DNA from: Neolentinus lepideus HHB14362 ss-1
Taxonomy: Eukaryota > Basidiomycota > Agaricomycetes > Gloeophyllales > Gloeophyllaceae
Direction: 5' to 3'
DNA length: 64,000 nucleotides
NCBI GenBank assembly: GCA_001632425.1
Contig: KV425559.1
Coordinates: 317,577 to 381,576, forward strand
The notes under the pieces are model-generated. The model worked only from the letters and a program-made list of their open reading frames with translations, did no database searches and was not told the DNA's origin. The translations under genes and the position numbers were made by a program. This document shows, one piece after another, positions 34,244 through 45,770 of this stretch (positions are counted from its first letter, which is position 1; each line of letters begins with the position of its first letter).

Positions 34244-35606
34244 ATGACGAACCTACAAATTGATTCCTTCGTCTTCGATGCCCGCCCATCTTATCCGCTC
34301 ATAACGACGGTCAAACGCTACCGTCACGCGTCTTTCTCGAATGACGCCGATGCACTGACATTGATCTTCGCGCATGCTACAGGCGCGCACAAGGAATGCT
34401 GGGAGCCCGTTCTGAAGTACATCATACAGGGGAAGAGAGCAGGAACCAAGATTAAAGAGGCGTGGTCTGTGGACTGCCCGAATCATGGGGATGCAGCAGT
34501 GTTGAACGAGGAGTTGCTGAAATGGGGTTATGAACCGGTCTGTGCGTCCAAATCGTCTTCGATAGTACTTGCAAATTCTGACACTGTCTCTGCTTTCTGC
34601 TAGTTTCATGGGACAGTCAATATGCTCGCATTCTCCATCGTTTCGTCATGGGCCTCGGCAAAAATATCCCAACCGATTTCTCCTCACACCGCATAGTTGC
34701 GATTGGACACTCCATGGGTGCCGTGTCATGGTACGCTCTCATTGTCCTCTCGTGCCATCTGTACTTGTATTTAAGTACGTCACTTGCAGGCTCTACACGC
34801 GCACATATTACCCTCCCCCGCCCTTTGCAGCCATAGTCCTTGTCGACCCTATGATCCTCGGGCCGTCATTCGATGTCTCTTCCATCGGCGGCTTCCTGGA
34901 CAGTACCGCGTTGAAGCGCAGAGATATCTGGGCGAGCCGGGAGGAGGCTTATAAGAGCCTGCTCCCCAGGTATAAGTACTCCAAGGAAGCCATGGCGTCG
35001 TATGTGGTACGTAGCGTAACCAAGGATATTTATTGTGGCATTGTTATTAAATATTGGAGTTAGGAACACGCATTGAGGGATCTTCCCACAGGGCTGTACC
35101 CTGACAAGCAAGGTGTTACTCTGAAATGTGTGAAGACGCAAGAGCTGGCACGTCCTGATTGTATTCTTGCAACCCCTACTTTCGTTTAATGCCCTGGCAG
35201 GCTTGTTACAGGGATCACCAAAGCAACAAGCTCGCATGGCGATACATCAAAGACATCTGTGCCGTTCTCCCCGTGCACTTCGTTAACGGTGCCGTCCCCG
35301 ACTTGCTGTAAGTCCGGTCTCACCTAGATTCTAGTCCGCATGCTTATCTTGAGTGGCAGGCCAAAGGAGCTCAAAGCAGACACCGTCCTTGCCACGGACG
35401 GAAACTACAAGAGCTGGCAGGAGGTGCAGGGTGCAGGTCACATGGTGAGTCTATGCGGCCAGATATCGTCAGTGGATAGACCTCAACCCCGTGGGCTTGT
35501 GCTTCAGGTACCCCAGATGGCACCGAAGGGCACTGCAGAAGCCATCCTCAACATCGTCTCAGACCCTGATTACAGCAACAGGTTGCCGGCACCTAGCAGA
35601 TTGTAG
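34244..35606 (+). CDS. Alpha/beta-hydrolase fold protein (Lpx1-like)
   Basis: Seven exons, 34244-34541, 34604-34730, 34790-35006, 35064-35147, 35201-35307, 35360-35444 and 35508-35606, give 338 residues. LIFAHATGAHKECWEP forms the oxyanion-hole region. The nucleophile elbow reads VAIGHSMGAVSW, with serine in G-H-S-M-G. An acid loop follows, and the catalytic histidine is in QGAGHMVPQMAP. This completes a Ser-Asp-His hydrolase. The nearest family I recognise is the fungal serine hydrolases related to peroxisomal Lpx1, but the C-terminus (APSRL) carries only a weak PTS1-like SRL tripeptide. SRL is an accepted PTS1 variant, so peroxisomal location is plausible. Intron 4 appears to use a GC donor (CTG|GCACGT), since this alone keeps the family segment QELACYRDH continuous. 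Confidence 0.85.
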
Positions 35607-35958
35607 GGTGTGTTACGTGGTTATCGGCAATGGTAATTATAACCTCCTTGCGTCACTCGCAACTTAAGCAAGGCCGCCTCGATCACCGTGACAGTCCATC
35701 GAGGCGCCCAACCTAACCTTGGGCATGAGGACCTGGCATGTATCAACGCGAAACTCCATTGCGTATCACACGTGCATCTCGTAGACCTGCTTGATTGCGA
35801 ATCTCTAAATACTGCGAATCTCTAAATATCGTGAATCTCTATCTACTTATACACCAGTATAAGTTATATTATAGCCTTAAAACAAAGCAGCAATACAAGG
35901 AGCGCGTGGAGTAATTCTATGCGATACATTTAGGTCTCGATGATGAGACATGGGGCGT
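35607..35958. other. Convergent 3' region between hydrolase and chitinase genes
   Basis: The 352-bp gap contains the 3' untranslated regions of both genes and the short tandem repeat listed separately. Nothing else was seen. Confidence 0.5.
35796..35846. repeat. Three-copy 17-bp tandem repeat
   Basis: Copies at 35796-35812, 35813-35829 and 35830-35846 share the core GAATCTCTA. The first two differ at one position and the third is more diverged. It lies between two convergent stop codons. Confidence 0.8.
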
Positions 35959-37507
35959 CTAGCACTGCTCGTCACTGCGGTCAATGCCCACGCCCTGCGT
36001 GATAGCATCGAGGAGGATGTCTTGGTAGTCCCCACCGGTCTCCCACATCGCGAAGCCTGCGAGGCCCGCAGATTCGATGAACTGGCCCTTGGCGGTGAAA
36101 GACTGGGCGTTGTCGTACGAAATCATGACCTGGGTTTGAGGGTTGTAGACGTAGGGCTGCAGGATAAAAATCAGTAGCGAACCGATGACCGAGGGGAGCT
36201 AGAACGTACCGTCTGACTGCAGTCATCATACCGCGACAAAATGCCATCTGCCACACTTCCGTTCGACGTCAAGAACCCGCCGTCAATCATACCCCAGAAA
36301 TCGAAGATACCGCTCTTCGTCGTGGGGTTCCCACAAGAGTCAGTACTAGGAGTGAAGGTCGCATCACCGCTCCAAGCGTCCCCATTAGGCTGATTGGCCT
36401 TGTCGAAAGTGGGGTAGACAGCAAGCTGGCTTGAAGAGGTGGTAGCCGCGGATGTGGGGACGGAGAAGCTGTGGCCATACGACGCAACGCCAAGGACGAT
36501 CTGGTCTGCGGGCATACCAGCGTTGGTCCATGCGTTGACAGCAGAGACGGCAGAGCCTTGCTGCTGGGCTCCAGACGCGCAAGTGTCGTTAAGTGGCGAG
36601 TTGGGGCCAACACCGGTGCTCCAGGAGCCCCAGACATCGTAGTTCATTATCTCTGGAAGAACAAGGTGTTTCGTGGGTGAATGTTTACGATGTGGTTACT
36701 TTCTGACGCACCAATGTAGTCAAGCACTTTCGCGAAGCCGGAGACGTCGGTCAACGGCGTGCCAGATTCGCCCAGCCATGGCGTAATGGATGTTGCGGCG
36801 GAGACGGTGATGTTCTGACCGCCAGACTGGGAACGGAGCTCTTGCAACATGGACAGGAAGTTTGTGGTATCACTAGCGCTCATGGTATTACAGCCAGCGC
36901 CCAGCTTGTTCGGATACTCCCAGTCAAAATCAACACCGTCCAGATCGTATTTGCTGACGAGTTGCATGACAGCATTGACAAATCCAGTTCGGTTTTGGGC
37001 CGTAGCGACCGCGGATGAGAAGTATGCGGAGCCGGTCCAACCACCAATAGTCAAGATAGCTTTCACATTCTGAGATAAACACGATTAGCAAACGATGCAC
37101 GGTGACGTAGTGTGGCATCCATACGTTCTGATGAGCTAAATCAACAAACTGGGGGAGTAGCTGTTCGTCCGAGGAGGCAAGGGAAACTGAGGAGTCCGAT
37201 GTTGTGACGCTGTGGCACACAAAGTTGAACAATTCATAGGCAGATTCTTGAGCACGACTACTCACGCAAAGGCATACGCAACAGCGCTGTACTTCGACCA
37301 GCTGATGTTCGAGAGGGGGAAGTCGGCGGCGTTCCAGCCGGCATACCAACTTGATGCAATGAGATCACTGGGCGAGCTGCCTGAACCAGTGGTGCCGCTG
37401 GTGGTGGAGGACACCACCGCCGACTGGGGCTTCGTAAGGGTGCAGTAGGGTGCTGCCGAGACGAGGGGCAGCGCCGCAAGCAACGACAGAGGTAGCGTGA
37501 ACAACAT
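35959..37507 (-). CDS. Secreted GH18 chitinase
   Basis: Five exons (37507-37266, 37209-37125, 37069-36712, 36652-36210, 36156-35959) total 1326 nt and give 441 residues. An N-terminal signal peptide (MLFTLPLSLLAALPLVSAA) is followed by a short Ser/Thr/Gly-rich linker. The catalytic domain has the first GH18 motif AILTIGGWTGS and the second DLDGVDFDWE, with the catalytic acid Glu160. It also has the active-site EIMNYDVWG strand and a C-terminal GFAMWETGGDY, the usual Trp-containing last strand. The enzyme should hydrolyse chitin by substrate-assisted retention, for wall remodelling or nutrition. I see no carbohydrate-binding module or GPI signal. It diverges from SWC5. Confidence 0.93.
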
Positions 37508-38466
37508 ATTAAATCGTCAGGATCAGACTCGAATGAAGTAGACCAGTGCTCGGTGGGGTGTGATATAGAAAGGAGGGCAGTGGCAGAAGGTCAGTCGCCT
37601 GCTGAAATACGTACGAGGATCAAGGGCGTGCGGAAACCGTCCGGTGTGATTGCTGCCAACAGAGAGTGCACCTTTAAATCATGTCGCGGATCAATAGATG
37701 CGGCATGTCAGCCGCCACAAGGCCTCGAAAATTAGCGAACAAGAATAATGGTTAAAGTATTGTTCCAAGAATAGCCGGGGAGAATGCGAAAATCGACAAC
37801 GTGTTCGATCACCTGTGCAAAAGCCTAAACGTACCCTTGGCAAGCGCCCCGTCTGTACGCTTCAACGTCCCCAAACAGCATGTTCATAGCACATGTAGGC
37901 TGAACTGGAATTTGTGCATATCCCAGCAGGCATGCCTTCCCTGCTCGGATTATGATAAATTCCGTCTGCTGCATTACCACACCCCGCAAGTCTATTCTGA
38001 GAAATTCCGGACATTGCGTGCATGTGCACATCATGATATTCAACCCTAGAATTGCTTGAAATTTTTCTTCACACAATGTCCGAATGCGGCTCCACACCGT
38101 GGTTGAGATGATTCAGATAGCTTCCCGGCCGCAGGAGACAGACTGAAGCTTCATAGAATAGATGCAAGTGTTGGTAACTGAGAAAGGATCTCCACCGAGT
38201 CCAGTCAAAGCTGCAACACCCACTGGTCGGTGGGTGCAAGCCAGCGAGACGTCCAGGTCGGAGACTTCCCTGGAGAAGCGTCAGTGTTCACAGAAGCAGC
38301 AGCTCTTGTTTCGCCTCAGCTCTCAAGACATCGTCCGCCAGAAACAGTACAAAAGTACAATAGCAACGCTTGTGGGACGACCACAATAGTGTCGAGAAAG
38401 ACAGAGACGCATTGTGACCGTTTTGAGACGGAAGCGAGCCACATTGTCCGTCGGCACGCAGCAACA
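37508..38466. promoter_or_regulatory. Divergent promoter region of chitinase and SWC5
   Basis: The 959-bp interval lies between two divergent starts. An ATG-initiated 75-codon frame at 38162-38389 has no homology I recognise and is best read as a chance frame or a uORF of SWC5. No other feature was seen. Confidence 0.5.
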
Positions 38467-39435
38467 ATGATGCCGCCTCTCGTCGACCATCGCGATTCTG
38501 ATTCAGAGGATGATGCGGACTACGTCCCGCCTGCGGACGATGGTTCTTCTTCAGATGATGAAGAACAGGAGCAAAAGACCAAAATCGACGCCGAGCGCAG
38601 GGCGGCAGTAACAGAGGAGGAAAAGGAGGCCCAGAAACGGTGCGTCCACCCTCGAGCCGCGGTAATTTACTTCATATAACGTCTCTATTGTAATACAGAG
38701 CAAGGGATGCAGCATGGGCGAGTTTCCAAGCATCCTTATCATCCACAGCTGCTTCAACTTCGGGCGCTCATGAACCTTCTAAGATGGTGAAAATAGAGAA
38801 GCGGTATAGGTTCGCGGGAGAGGACGTCGTGTTTGTGAATCTCATTTTGCTCACGTTGCAATGGCGTGCTGACTCCAGTTTTGCTTGCATAATGCAGGGA
38901 AGTGCAGGAGGTACCTGAGGACTCAGACGAAGCGAGGAAGTGGCCTCGATGGCAGCCCGCAAATTCCCAACCAGCTCCCTTACCTCCTGCCTCTGCTCCA
39001 GCAGCAACATCTACGCAATCCGTTGAGAACTCGCCCAAACCACACGGCCCCGCTCCTGCGCACATCTCAGAATCGTCGACCGCACATACATCCACCTCAC
39101 CCTCCTTTTCCACCCCCTCTGCAAGCATTACTCCCCCTCCAACTCCTGCGACTTCTACCTCGAGATCTCCCGCCCGCAGACCAGGCCCACGCAAGCCCAA
39201 GACAATCCTCAACTCCCTCCCCTCCTCGCAAAAGCCCAAGAAGCTCACCACGCTCGACAAGTCCGCCATGGACTGGCAGGCTGCCAACGCGCAAGATCAG
39301 GCTCTCAAGGATGAGCTGGAAGCCAACAGAAGAGGAGGTGGGTATTTGGAGAAGGTTGAGTTCCTCCAGCGCGTGGATGAGAGGAGGGATGCGGTCATGG
39401 AAGCAGGACGAGCTGGTAAGAGAAGGAAGCTATGA
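38467..39435 (+). CDS. SWC5: SWR1-complex subunit Swc5 (BCNT/CFDP1 family)
   Basis: Three exons, 38467-38639, 38699-38830 and 38898-39435, give 280 residues. Two adjacent ATGs (38467 and 38470) open the frame. The N-terminus is acidic (DSDSEDDADYVPP), the middle is Pro/Ser/Thr-rich, and the C-terminal ~80 residues are the BCNT-C domain. Its hallmarks are KKLTTLDKSAMDWQ, YLEKVEFLQRVDERRD and a basic end (GKRRKL). A WPRW-type motif (ARKWPRWQP) lies near residue 108. Swc5 stimulates exchange of H2A-H2B for H2A.Z-H2B by the SWR1 remodeller. The donor of intron 2 is GTTTGT, weaker than the others, but alternatives shift the frame. Confidence 0.92.
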
Positions 39436-39895
39436 GTGCGGTCAGTTTGTGTCTTGGCTAATTAATCTTGTTAATGATGTTATATTTTTGGTGTAATAGT
39501 GTATGTCGTGCACGTGTTTCTGGTGCGCACTAGTCTCGTAAAGTCTATCTACTCGTGCTTTGTTGCTGAATGACTGAGTTCCGTTTCGAGCTGGCGGAAG
39601 TCGCGCCTTTGCACTTTAACGTTAACCTTCACGATTGGCAGGTCATTAGACATTAAAATATGGAGGAGCACGGAGGATCATATTTGTTTCGCGCCTCTGT
39701 GCCCTTCTCGGGGAAGTCTCTCGTCGTGGAAGTTCCTGCACCTTGGGCAAGACAACTCAGGCATGGGTCATTGGCTAGAAGATATACAGTGTGATACACG
39801 GTTTGGTGCAAAGTCAGGTACACATGCACTAATACCACAACATGCATGAAGGTTCACAGCACTCTGGACTGATTTGAAACGAACAGATATGGTCT
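39436..39895. other. Intergenic, 3' ends of SWC5 and MYND pseudogene
   Basis: Both neighbours end here. No gene or repeat was recognised in the 460 bp. Confidence 0.5.
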
Positions 39896-41925
39896 TCAAT
39901 CTGTCTTGCAGACGCTCTCGTGAGTGGACCAATGCGACTTCTGATAACCGGCGTCACAATACATGCACAACTGTCAACTAACCGCGTCAAAGAATGTTAG
40001 CCAGACTCATCTGGCTTTGCCGCACCCACCACACTTCCTTGGCACCGCACTTGGGTTGCCGCACCACGAGCACTGGTATAAGCTTACATTATTGACGTTG
40101 ACCTTCACCTGAGGATGCGGCTCGTTTGCGTTCAGATGGACGTCTACAAGCCACGCAGCCAAGTCGTGCTTCCGCTGCTCCTCCGAAAGTTTGCTAAGAT
40201 CGTGGTCCTCAATGGCCGCGTCGAAGCGGCGGATGATGGCAGACCGCTCGGCCGGGGCAAGGATATAAAGCGAGAGAACGGTGCTCCTGGTCAGGCACAT
40301 CAGGGTGTTGGGGCTCGGGGTAGCCGTAGAACACGCCGATTCCTCCGCAAGTTAAACCTTCTTCAGGCTATCCTGGAACACAGGTAAGACGACTCCTTTC
40401 AGCGGAACAGATCTGGAAAGAGGGAGAGCCCAGACACGTTTGGCTCGGGCGACATGTCAAGTCCCTTCGAGATCAGCGTCAATATGATGTCCCAAATCAG
40501 CGTATTCTTTATGTGCCGCTAGTCTGGCGGCGCATTTTTTTATGAAGGTCTTCGCTCGTCAGAAAAGCAGTGCCTGTCTCCCTTTTACGATAGGCGTCGT
40601 ACTCTCCCTGACTCGTCAGTACATTCGTTCTGAGCTCATCAGCATGATCTGATGAAGCAACGCAAATCGGACGAAAGGCGTTGTCTGCTTGGCTTTGAGT
40701 CCTTTCTGCAACTTCAAATGCCGCAGGCCGACACTGAGGTCCATGGTCGCTCTGATGAGGGTATAATGGGAGTCAGCAGCGCAAGCGTTGCGCTTGATAG
40801 CCTGTTTCGCCGGGTCATCGACTCCAGGATGGTGCTGCTTGATGATGAGTATCTAAGCTCAACAATATCCGCAAGATCCGAGTTGCCCTCGCTCCGCAAT
40901 GCCGTGGCACAGTGCGGCAGCGGTTAGACTACTTGGTATAAGGCAAGCCAACATCAATCGGCACAGGTTTGCCCATCGTCAGTCTGGAACGCGCCACCCG
41001 CCATGCATAACTCTGTTGTCGTGACGATGCGGCCGACGATCTTCTGGCTTGTGGAAATCGTGGTCCTGAGCGTTCTGCGCTATCGCCTGAGTGTGGTCAC
41101 GAATAGAGTGCACGGTGAGATAGGCGTCGCACGGCTCGGGGCCGTAGCGCATCAGAATATTATCGAGGTGGCCCGGGAAGCCGCGTTGGAGGCATTCCAC
41201 CATCTTGCGCGAGTCGTGGTCCCGCTGATCCTCTTCCGCAAACTCGTGATGGTACCGAGTGAGACTCCTAACGCCCTGGCAGTGGACGTTGATGTCCTTG
41301 GACCACAAGGTTGCAGCGAGGAAACTCAGAGGGGGATGGAAGTCTCTTCAGCAGCGAAGGGTGCCTCCGCTCAGTCGACCGACTGTGTGCGAAATGAGGG
41401 AGTAAGAAGCCGTTGGTTTCTTCAGTTCGGCACTAGAAGAAAATCGATTGTCTCAGATATTTGGCTCGGGTGGATCTCGACAGCTTCTCTAATGGCGTGG
41501 CATATGGTGACTACGGAGCGGCGGAGAGCTCTGCCACTTTCGAGTTGTTGGGATGGTCATGCAGAATCGAGGTCTTCTTCACGATTTCCACTCGTCTCTC
41601 CGCCGCCATGGTGCGTGATGGTTAACAGAGCGCCCAGCACCATATGCCGGCAGCTGTCATTGTGCAGAAGGAGACTGAGCTTCGCGAAGAAACCTGGCCG
41701 TGGGTGTGTCGATGTGGTTATGTACAATGGTAAAAGCATGGGCATAAAGCGTACCTGCTTTGGAGAGTTTGTCACGCCAAATAGAGTCAGCGCACATTTC
41801 GGCAAGGATTCCGACAAGGCCCTTTCGTATCGCCGTGACTCTCATATGCATTCTCCAGTCGGCGATAAATGCCGTCGAGATCGGCGTGAACGCGCTTTAA
41901 ACCACTTCGTGTCGTGAGTGCTGAG
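39896..41925 (-). pseudogene. Degenerate MYND zinc-finger protein gene, copy 1
   Basis: Homology to a basidiomycete family with an armadillo-like N-terminus and C-terminal MYND finger runs through the whole interval, but in changing frames. From the 5' side: GLKRVHADLDGIYRRLENAY, a shift to GLVGILAEMCADSIWRDKL, an intron, then LHNDSCRHMVLGALLTITHH. A lesion of about two bases follows near 41596, then RVEIVKKTSILHDHP and another shift. Around 40979-41308 comes RYHHEFAEEDQRDHD and LQRGFPGHLDNILMRYGPEPCD; further shifted pieces follow near 40700-40925. The 3' part (40300-39896) has the finger cysteines QCSWCGNPSA and CGGCGKAR, then YCDAGYQKSHWSTHESVC. The second Cys of the YCDAxCQK motif is tyrosine, and the last donor reads ATGAGT instead of GTGAGT. 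At least four frameshifts make this a pseudogene unless assembly errors are the cause. Confidence 0.75.
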
Positions 41926-42305
41926 CGTAACGCGTTGCACGCGTTTCAGCCGCACAATGACATGTAGAATACAAGCCTGGTAGTTTGAAGTAATCGCATA
42001 TTATGTTGACCATCACGTATGTCTCTCTTCGTCCTTCCTGGTCCTGGCATGATGATAGATCTAGAGAGCATGTACCGGTAAACCTTGAGGAAGGACTTCA
42101 AAGAACATGCCGTACAAAGCTCAATTAGCAGTACTAAAGATAGTCTGGACCTGCAGGACGCGTCGTGCGCGTTCAATTGGGATGGCTGCACAGATCAGTT
42201 GCGGGGTGCTTACAGTGAATTGCGTGTGCATCGACGAAGCATGTGGCTGACACATCAAGAGTATTCAAGATATGAGGTTGTCCAAGGTTCTCATCGTCCG
42301 CTCTA
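41926..42305. other. Intergenic stretch, no gene seen
   Basis: It separates the 5' end of MYND copy 1 from the 3' end of the sterol-dehydrogenase-like gene. The missing N-terminal exon of copy 1 could lie here in decayed form, but I could not find it. Confidence 0.4.
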
Positions 42306-43918
42306 CTATAATGCTTCTGTCGCGTCTACCTCTACCCGCTCGACAATACCGTGACCCAGCTTCTGCTCGATCTTGCTAACCCCTTTCTGCGCTTTCACTA
42401 GGCCAAATCCGAAGCTGATACCTCCACTCAGAGATCGTTCCTCTCCTCGCTGGCCACCTTTATTGAACTCGTCCACCAGCTTACACAGTCCCTCCTCAGT
42501 GGTCCACACCCCGGTGTACCCCAAGCCACCCTTCTCCGGAGACAACCGTGCACGCGAGTCGTCGAAGATGAGGTGCACCATGGTTAGCGCGAACATCGCC
42601 GGTTGAAGGTTGACAAGGTCACCACCAATCGCTGGGAGCAGTGAGCCGACCATCCGGGATATCGACGAAGATGAGGAGAGTAAGAACATGCGCATAGTGT
42701 AATAGGCCTCGAATATATGTGCTAACAGCAACATCGCCGTGGGCGAGAACAGGGGGAATTTCACCTCTCCATCTGTCAGCGTCGAGAGTGCACGATATAC
42801 ATCTCCATACGTGACAGGCGGACCAGGATCGCTGATTGCGAATGCCTGCCCGCTGACGTCCGGTCTTGCGCCGCGGATGCTCTCAATCAGACGCTGCTCG
42901 TAGTTCAGGTGCGCAAGGGAGCCATTCTCGACGTATGTGAAATTCTGGAGAATGTGTCCGATCCATGTGGGGTTGTCTTTCCGGACGAGGTACGCACCGC
43001 AGAGCATGTCACCGCCAGGCCCATATATGCCGTTGCCTGGGCGCACGCAGCCTGTTTTAAGCACGCCCTCACCAGAGGGAGTGCCGTTCGCACGGCGGAC
43101 GAGCAGCTCTGCGTCGCGTTTCGTCACGGCGTAATTAGAGAAAAAGTGGTCGTGGTGCTTGGGGATGATGTTGTCATCATCATTAAGCACTTGAACGAAG
43201 TATTGGGGCTCCTTTTCCCATGGCCAGAGCCAGAACCGACTCCGTCGCACGGTGATGGAGCCAGAAGAGGTGTACACAAGGACATTGGCTCCAATAGCCA
43301 GCGCAGCATTGATGACATTCTCTGTTCCGTTGACGTTAACGACAGCAGACTTCGGAACGAGCGACGGGTGCCGTTCGTAGAAGCGGATGCTGGATGCCGT
43401 GTGGAAGATGGTTACTTCGGGTTGCGGGCCATCCACCTTCGGCCAGGGCGCTTTGAACGCTTCTAAGACCGAAGATGCGTCTGTAATATCAACTTTTCGG
43501 AAATCAACGTCTCGAGCAGTACCGCTTGTCAAATCGGGACGCGTTGGGGCACGTATATCCAGCACTCTGATGCGTCGTGGATCCTCCCCGCGCTGCAGTA
43601 GATGTACGACGATCCAGCCACCCAAAAATCCCGCCTTTCAGTGAAATGTATTAGATGATGCTGCATGTATTCATGTTGAATTCGACGTACACCTCCCACT
43701 ACTATATACCTCCTTCCTGTCTTGGGCGGTAAATGATCCACGACAGATTTTGGCTCTCTAGCCAGTCGCGCCTCGACTTCTCGTGCCGATGCTGCTGTTA
43801 TTCTCCGTGGATTGAAAGTAGTAGCTTCCGGTGATAGTTGCATGAGCTTGCGGTCATTGCTCTTGATGTAGAGAATAAGCAGCAGTACCAGCGCCCCAAG
43901 GATCGAGAACCAGATCAT
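42306..43918 (-). CDS. 3-beta-HSD / Erg26-like NAD(P)-dependent sterol dehydrogenase
   Basis: Two exons, 43918-43691 and 43634-42306, give 518 residues. The N-terminus has a membrane anchor (MIWFSILGALVLLLILYI). The Rossmann loop VVGGAGFLGGWIVVHLLQRG begins near residue 72 and is split by the intron between the two halves of the glycine motif. The catalytic pair of extended short-chain dehydrogenases is present as YAVTK, preceded by the VLVYTSSGSITV strand. The C-terminal ~200 residues include hydrophobic stretches (ALLLAHIFEAYY, MFLLSSSS) that suggest membrane association. In the ergosterol pathway Erg26 decarboxylates and oxidises C4-carboxysterols at C3. This protein is longer than yeast Erg26 (349 residues), so it may be a paralogue with another sterol-like substrate. 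Confidence 0.85.
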
Positions 43919-44300
43919 TGTACCACGATAGCGCAGCTACTCAATACCTTTTCTTCCGTGCAGTAGTCGATCCAGCCCACTGTTAGAACCGATCCGAATG
44001 GTAGGATTGCCAGTTTCGAACCGGTATTGGGAGTGGGACGAGAAGAGCAGTACGGCTGTCTCTTTCTTCGGCATCATCATAATAGATCCGGAGCTTTTTT
44101 CTAGTACACAGTCAAGCTCAAGCTTAACGGAAGTCGCCACATACCAGCACTAGCCCGTCTTGGATAACTAGCACTGTGAGTTCTTCCTAAGTCCGGAAAT
44201 CAGATATCACTAGTCCTAGTAACTTGATACGCCCCGGGCCCTCCTAAACAAGACTTATTGGGCGAGCCATTGTCTTGATTCGGACAGTACGGTGTCGAGG
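43919..44300. promoter_or_regulatory. Divergent promoter region of sterol dehydrogenase-like and Bin3 genes
   Basis: A 382-bp interval separates two divergent start codons. No clear element was recognised; a 67-codon minus frame at 43937-44140 lacks an obvious domain. Confidence 0.5.
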
Positions 44301-45418
44301 ATGTCGATTATCACCAATACGAACATTCCGGTCCATGGCAATTATCACGGGTAACAAACCCGATCTTCGTCTACTGACCATAACTATTAAGTCTTGAGCT
44401 GTTTTAGATACTACTCTAAACGGTCGTCAAGTGCGGACCCTAGGCTGGCACTGCTTCCACCTTCGATATTTGAAGGTAAACGTGTCCTTGACATAGGATG
44501 CAACGAAGGATGGGTGACGTGTGAGATAGGTCCGTATCGTATGTATAGTCCACATAATCGGACGCGTCTAAAGGAAATACTGACAGCGCAAAGATGCGGT
44601 GCTACTAAAGTCGTTGGCGTCGACATCGACGATGCACTCATCCGGGCTGCATGGAAACGTCGGCGCACAGTCTGGAGTCTTGAAGCCCATCCTGAAGAGT
44701 CCTCGGATAAGAAGAAAAGAAAACGTGATGCAGAAGACGTGCGTCCAAGTGTCAGCATGAGACACGATTATTTTCCCGCATCCTGCGAACATATGTTTGG
44801 TCCCCTGCCAGTACCCCCGTTTCAGGCCACGGAATCGCACAACTTCCCGCACAACTTGTCGTTTCGCACAGCTGACTGGGTTGAACAAGATATACCGGAA
44901 GATGCGGAAGGATATGACGTGATATTAGCGTGTGTGTCCATGTCTCTCCGACAAGCTCTTATTGACTTGGAATCGCGTCTTAGGTTTTCCATTACAAAGT
45001 GGATACATTTGAACGGCGGTGACAGTGCTGTGCTGAGGTTCTTCAAACGCGTCTTCACGTCACTCAAATCCGGAGGGTCCTTCATTCTGGAACCACAGCC
45101 ATGGGACACGTATGGTAAGGCAAAGCGCATGCATCCAGTCAGTCTTCAATTATTTTGTAATGTTGTTCGTGCCTGAGTTACATTCATTGCCACATCAGAC
45201 GCTGAAGGAAACTGCAAAGTCATTGCAACTACGACCGGACAACTTCGAAGCCGAGTTGAAGAAGATTGGCTTCACCGGCGCGCGACATCTTGGTCTTGCT
45301 GGTGAAGGAGGTGAGTCGCATTACTAATATTATCGAGGGTCGAATGTGACCGCCCATGTGTCCGGCTGTAATATACACAGGCTTCAAGCGCCCTGTAGAT
45401 CTTTACGTGAAACCGTGA
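44301..45418 (+). CDS. Bin3/MePCE-family RNA 5'-phosphate methyltransferase
   Basis: Six exons, 44301-44350, 44408-44529, 44587-44929, 44984-45137, 45199-45310 and 45381-45418, give 272 residues. The N-terminal HGNYHGYYSKR motif is the substrate/cofactor-site signature of the Bin3 family. VLDIGCNEGWVTCEI is SAM motif I and KVVGVDIDDALIRAAWKRRR is motif II. ITKWIHLNGGD, GGSFILEPQPWDTYGKAKRM and the end GFKRPVDLYVKP complete the domain. The family methylates the gamma- or monophosphate of RNA 5' ends, as MePCE does for 7SK and fission-yeast Bmc1/Bin3 in the telomerase context. Fungi such as this lack a known 7SK, so the RNA target is open. All introns are GT-AG and 45-68 nt. Confidence 0.9.
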
Positions 45419-45770
45419 GGCTAGGAGGGTACACTGCAACGACAGAATAATATAAAATGCGTTGCAGAACTCTTAATATATACGTTCAAGGATGGATCTT
45501 CGTGTGGTGGTCCTCCGGCGCGTGTGGGATAATGAGACGCGTTGCGTCGCGGTCGTGGAAAAGATTTAGACCCCGGAGTTAAGTTAGCATCGAAAGGCTC
45601 TCTTACTTTGCTTGACTTCTGTGCCAACCACTAGCTTCGACACTAACTCGAGCGTTATGCCAGTGCCTGGGAAAGCAAAGTCAAAGTCGAAGGTAAAAGC
45701 GACACGTCCCATATCACTCGCGCCGTCAGCGCAATGAGAGGGATTTGTAGGTGATATTGATTCAATCTAT

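Noticed and set aside
38162..38389. 75-codon ATG-initiated frame before SWC5
   Set aside because: It lacks recognisable similarity and lies where the SWC5 leader is expected; kept only as a possible uORF in the region note.
41003..41917. 304-codon plus-strand frame
   Set aside because: It is antisense to MYND copy 1, where the family homology lies on the minus strand; no domain is recognisable.
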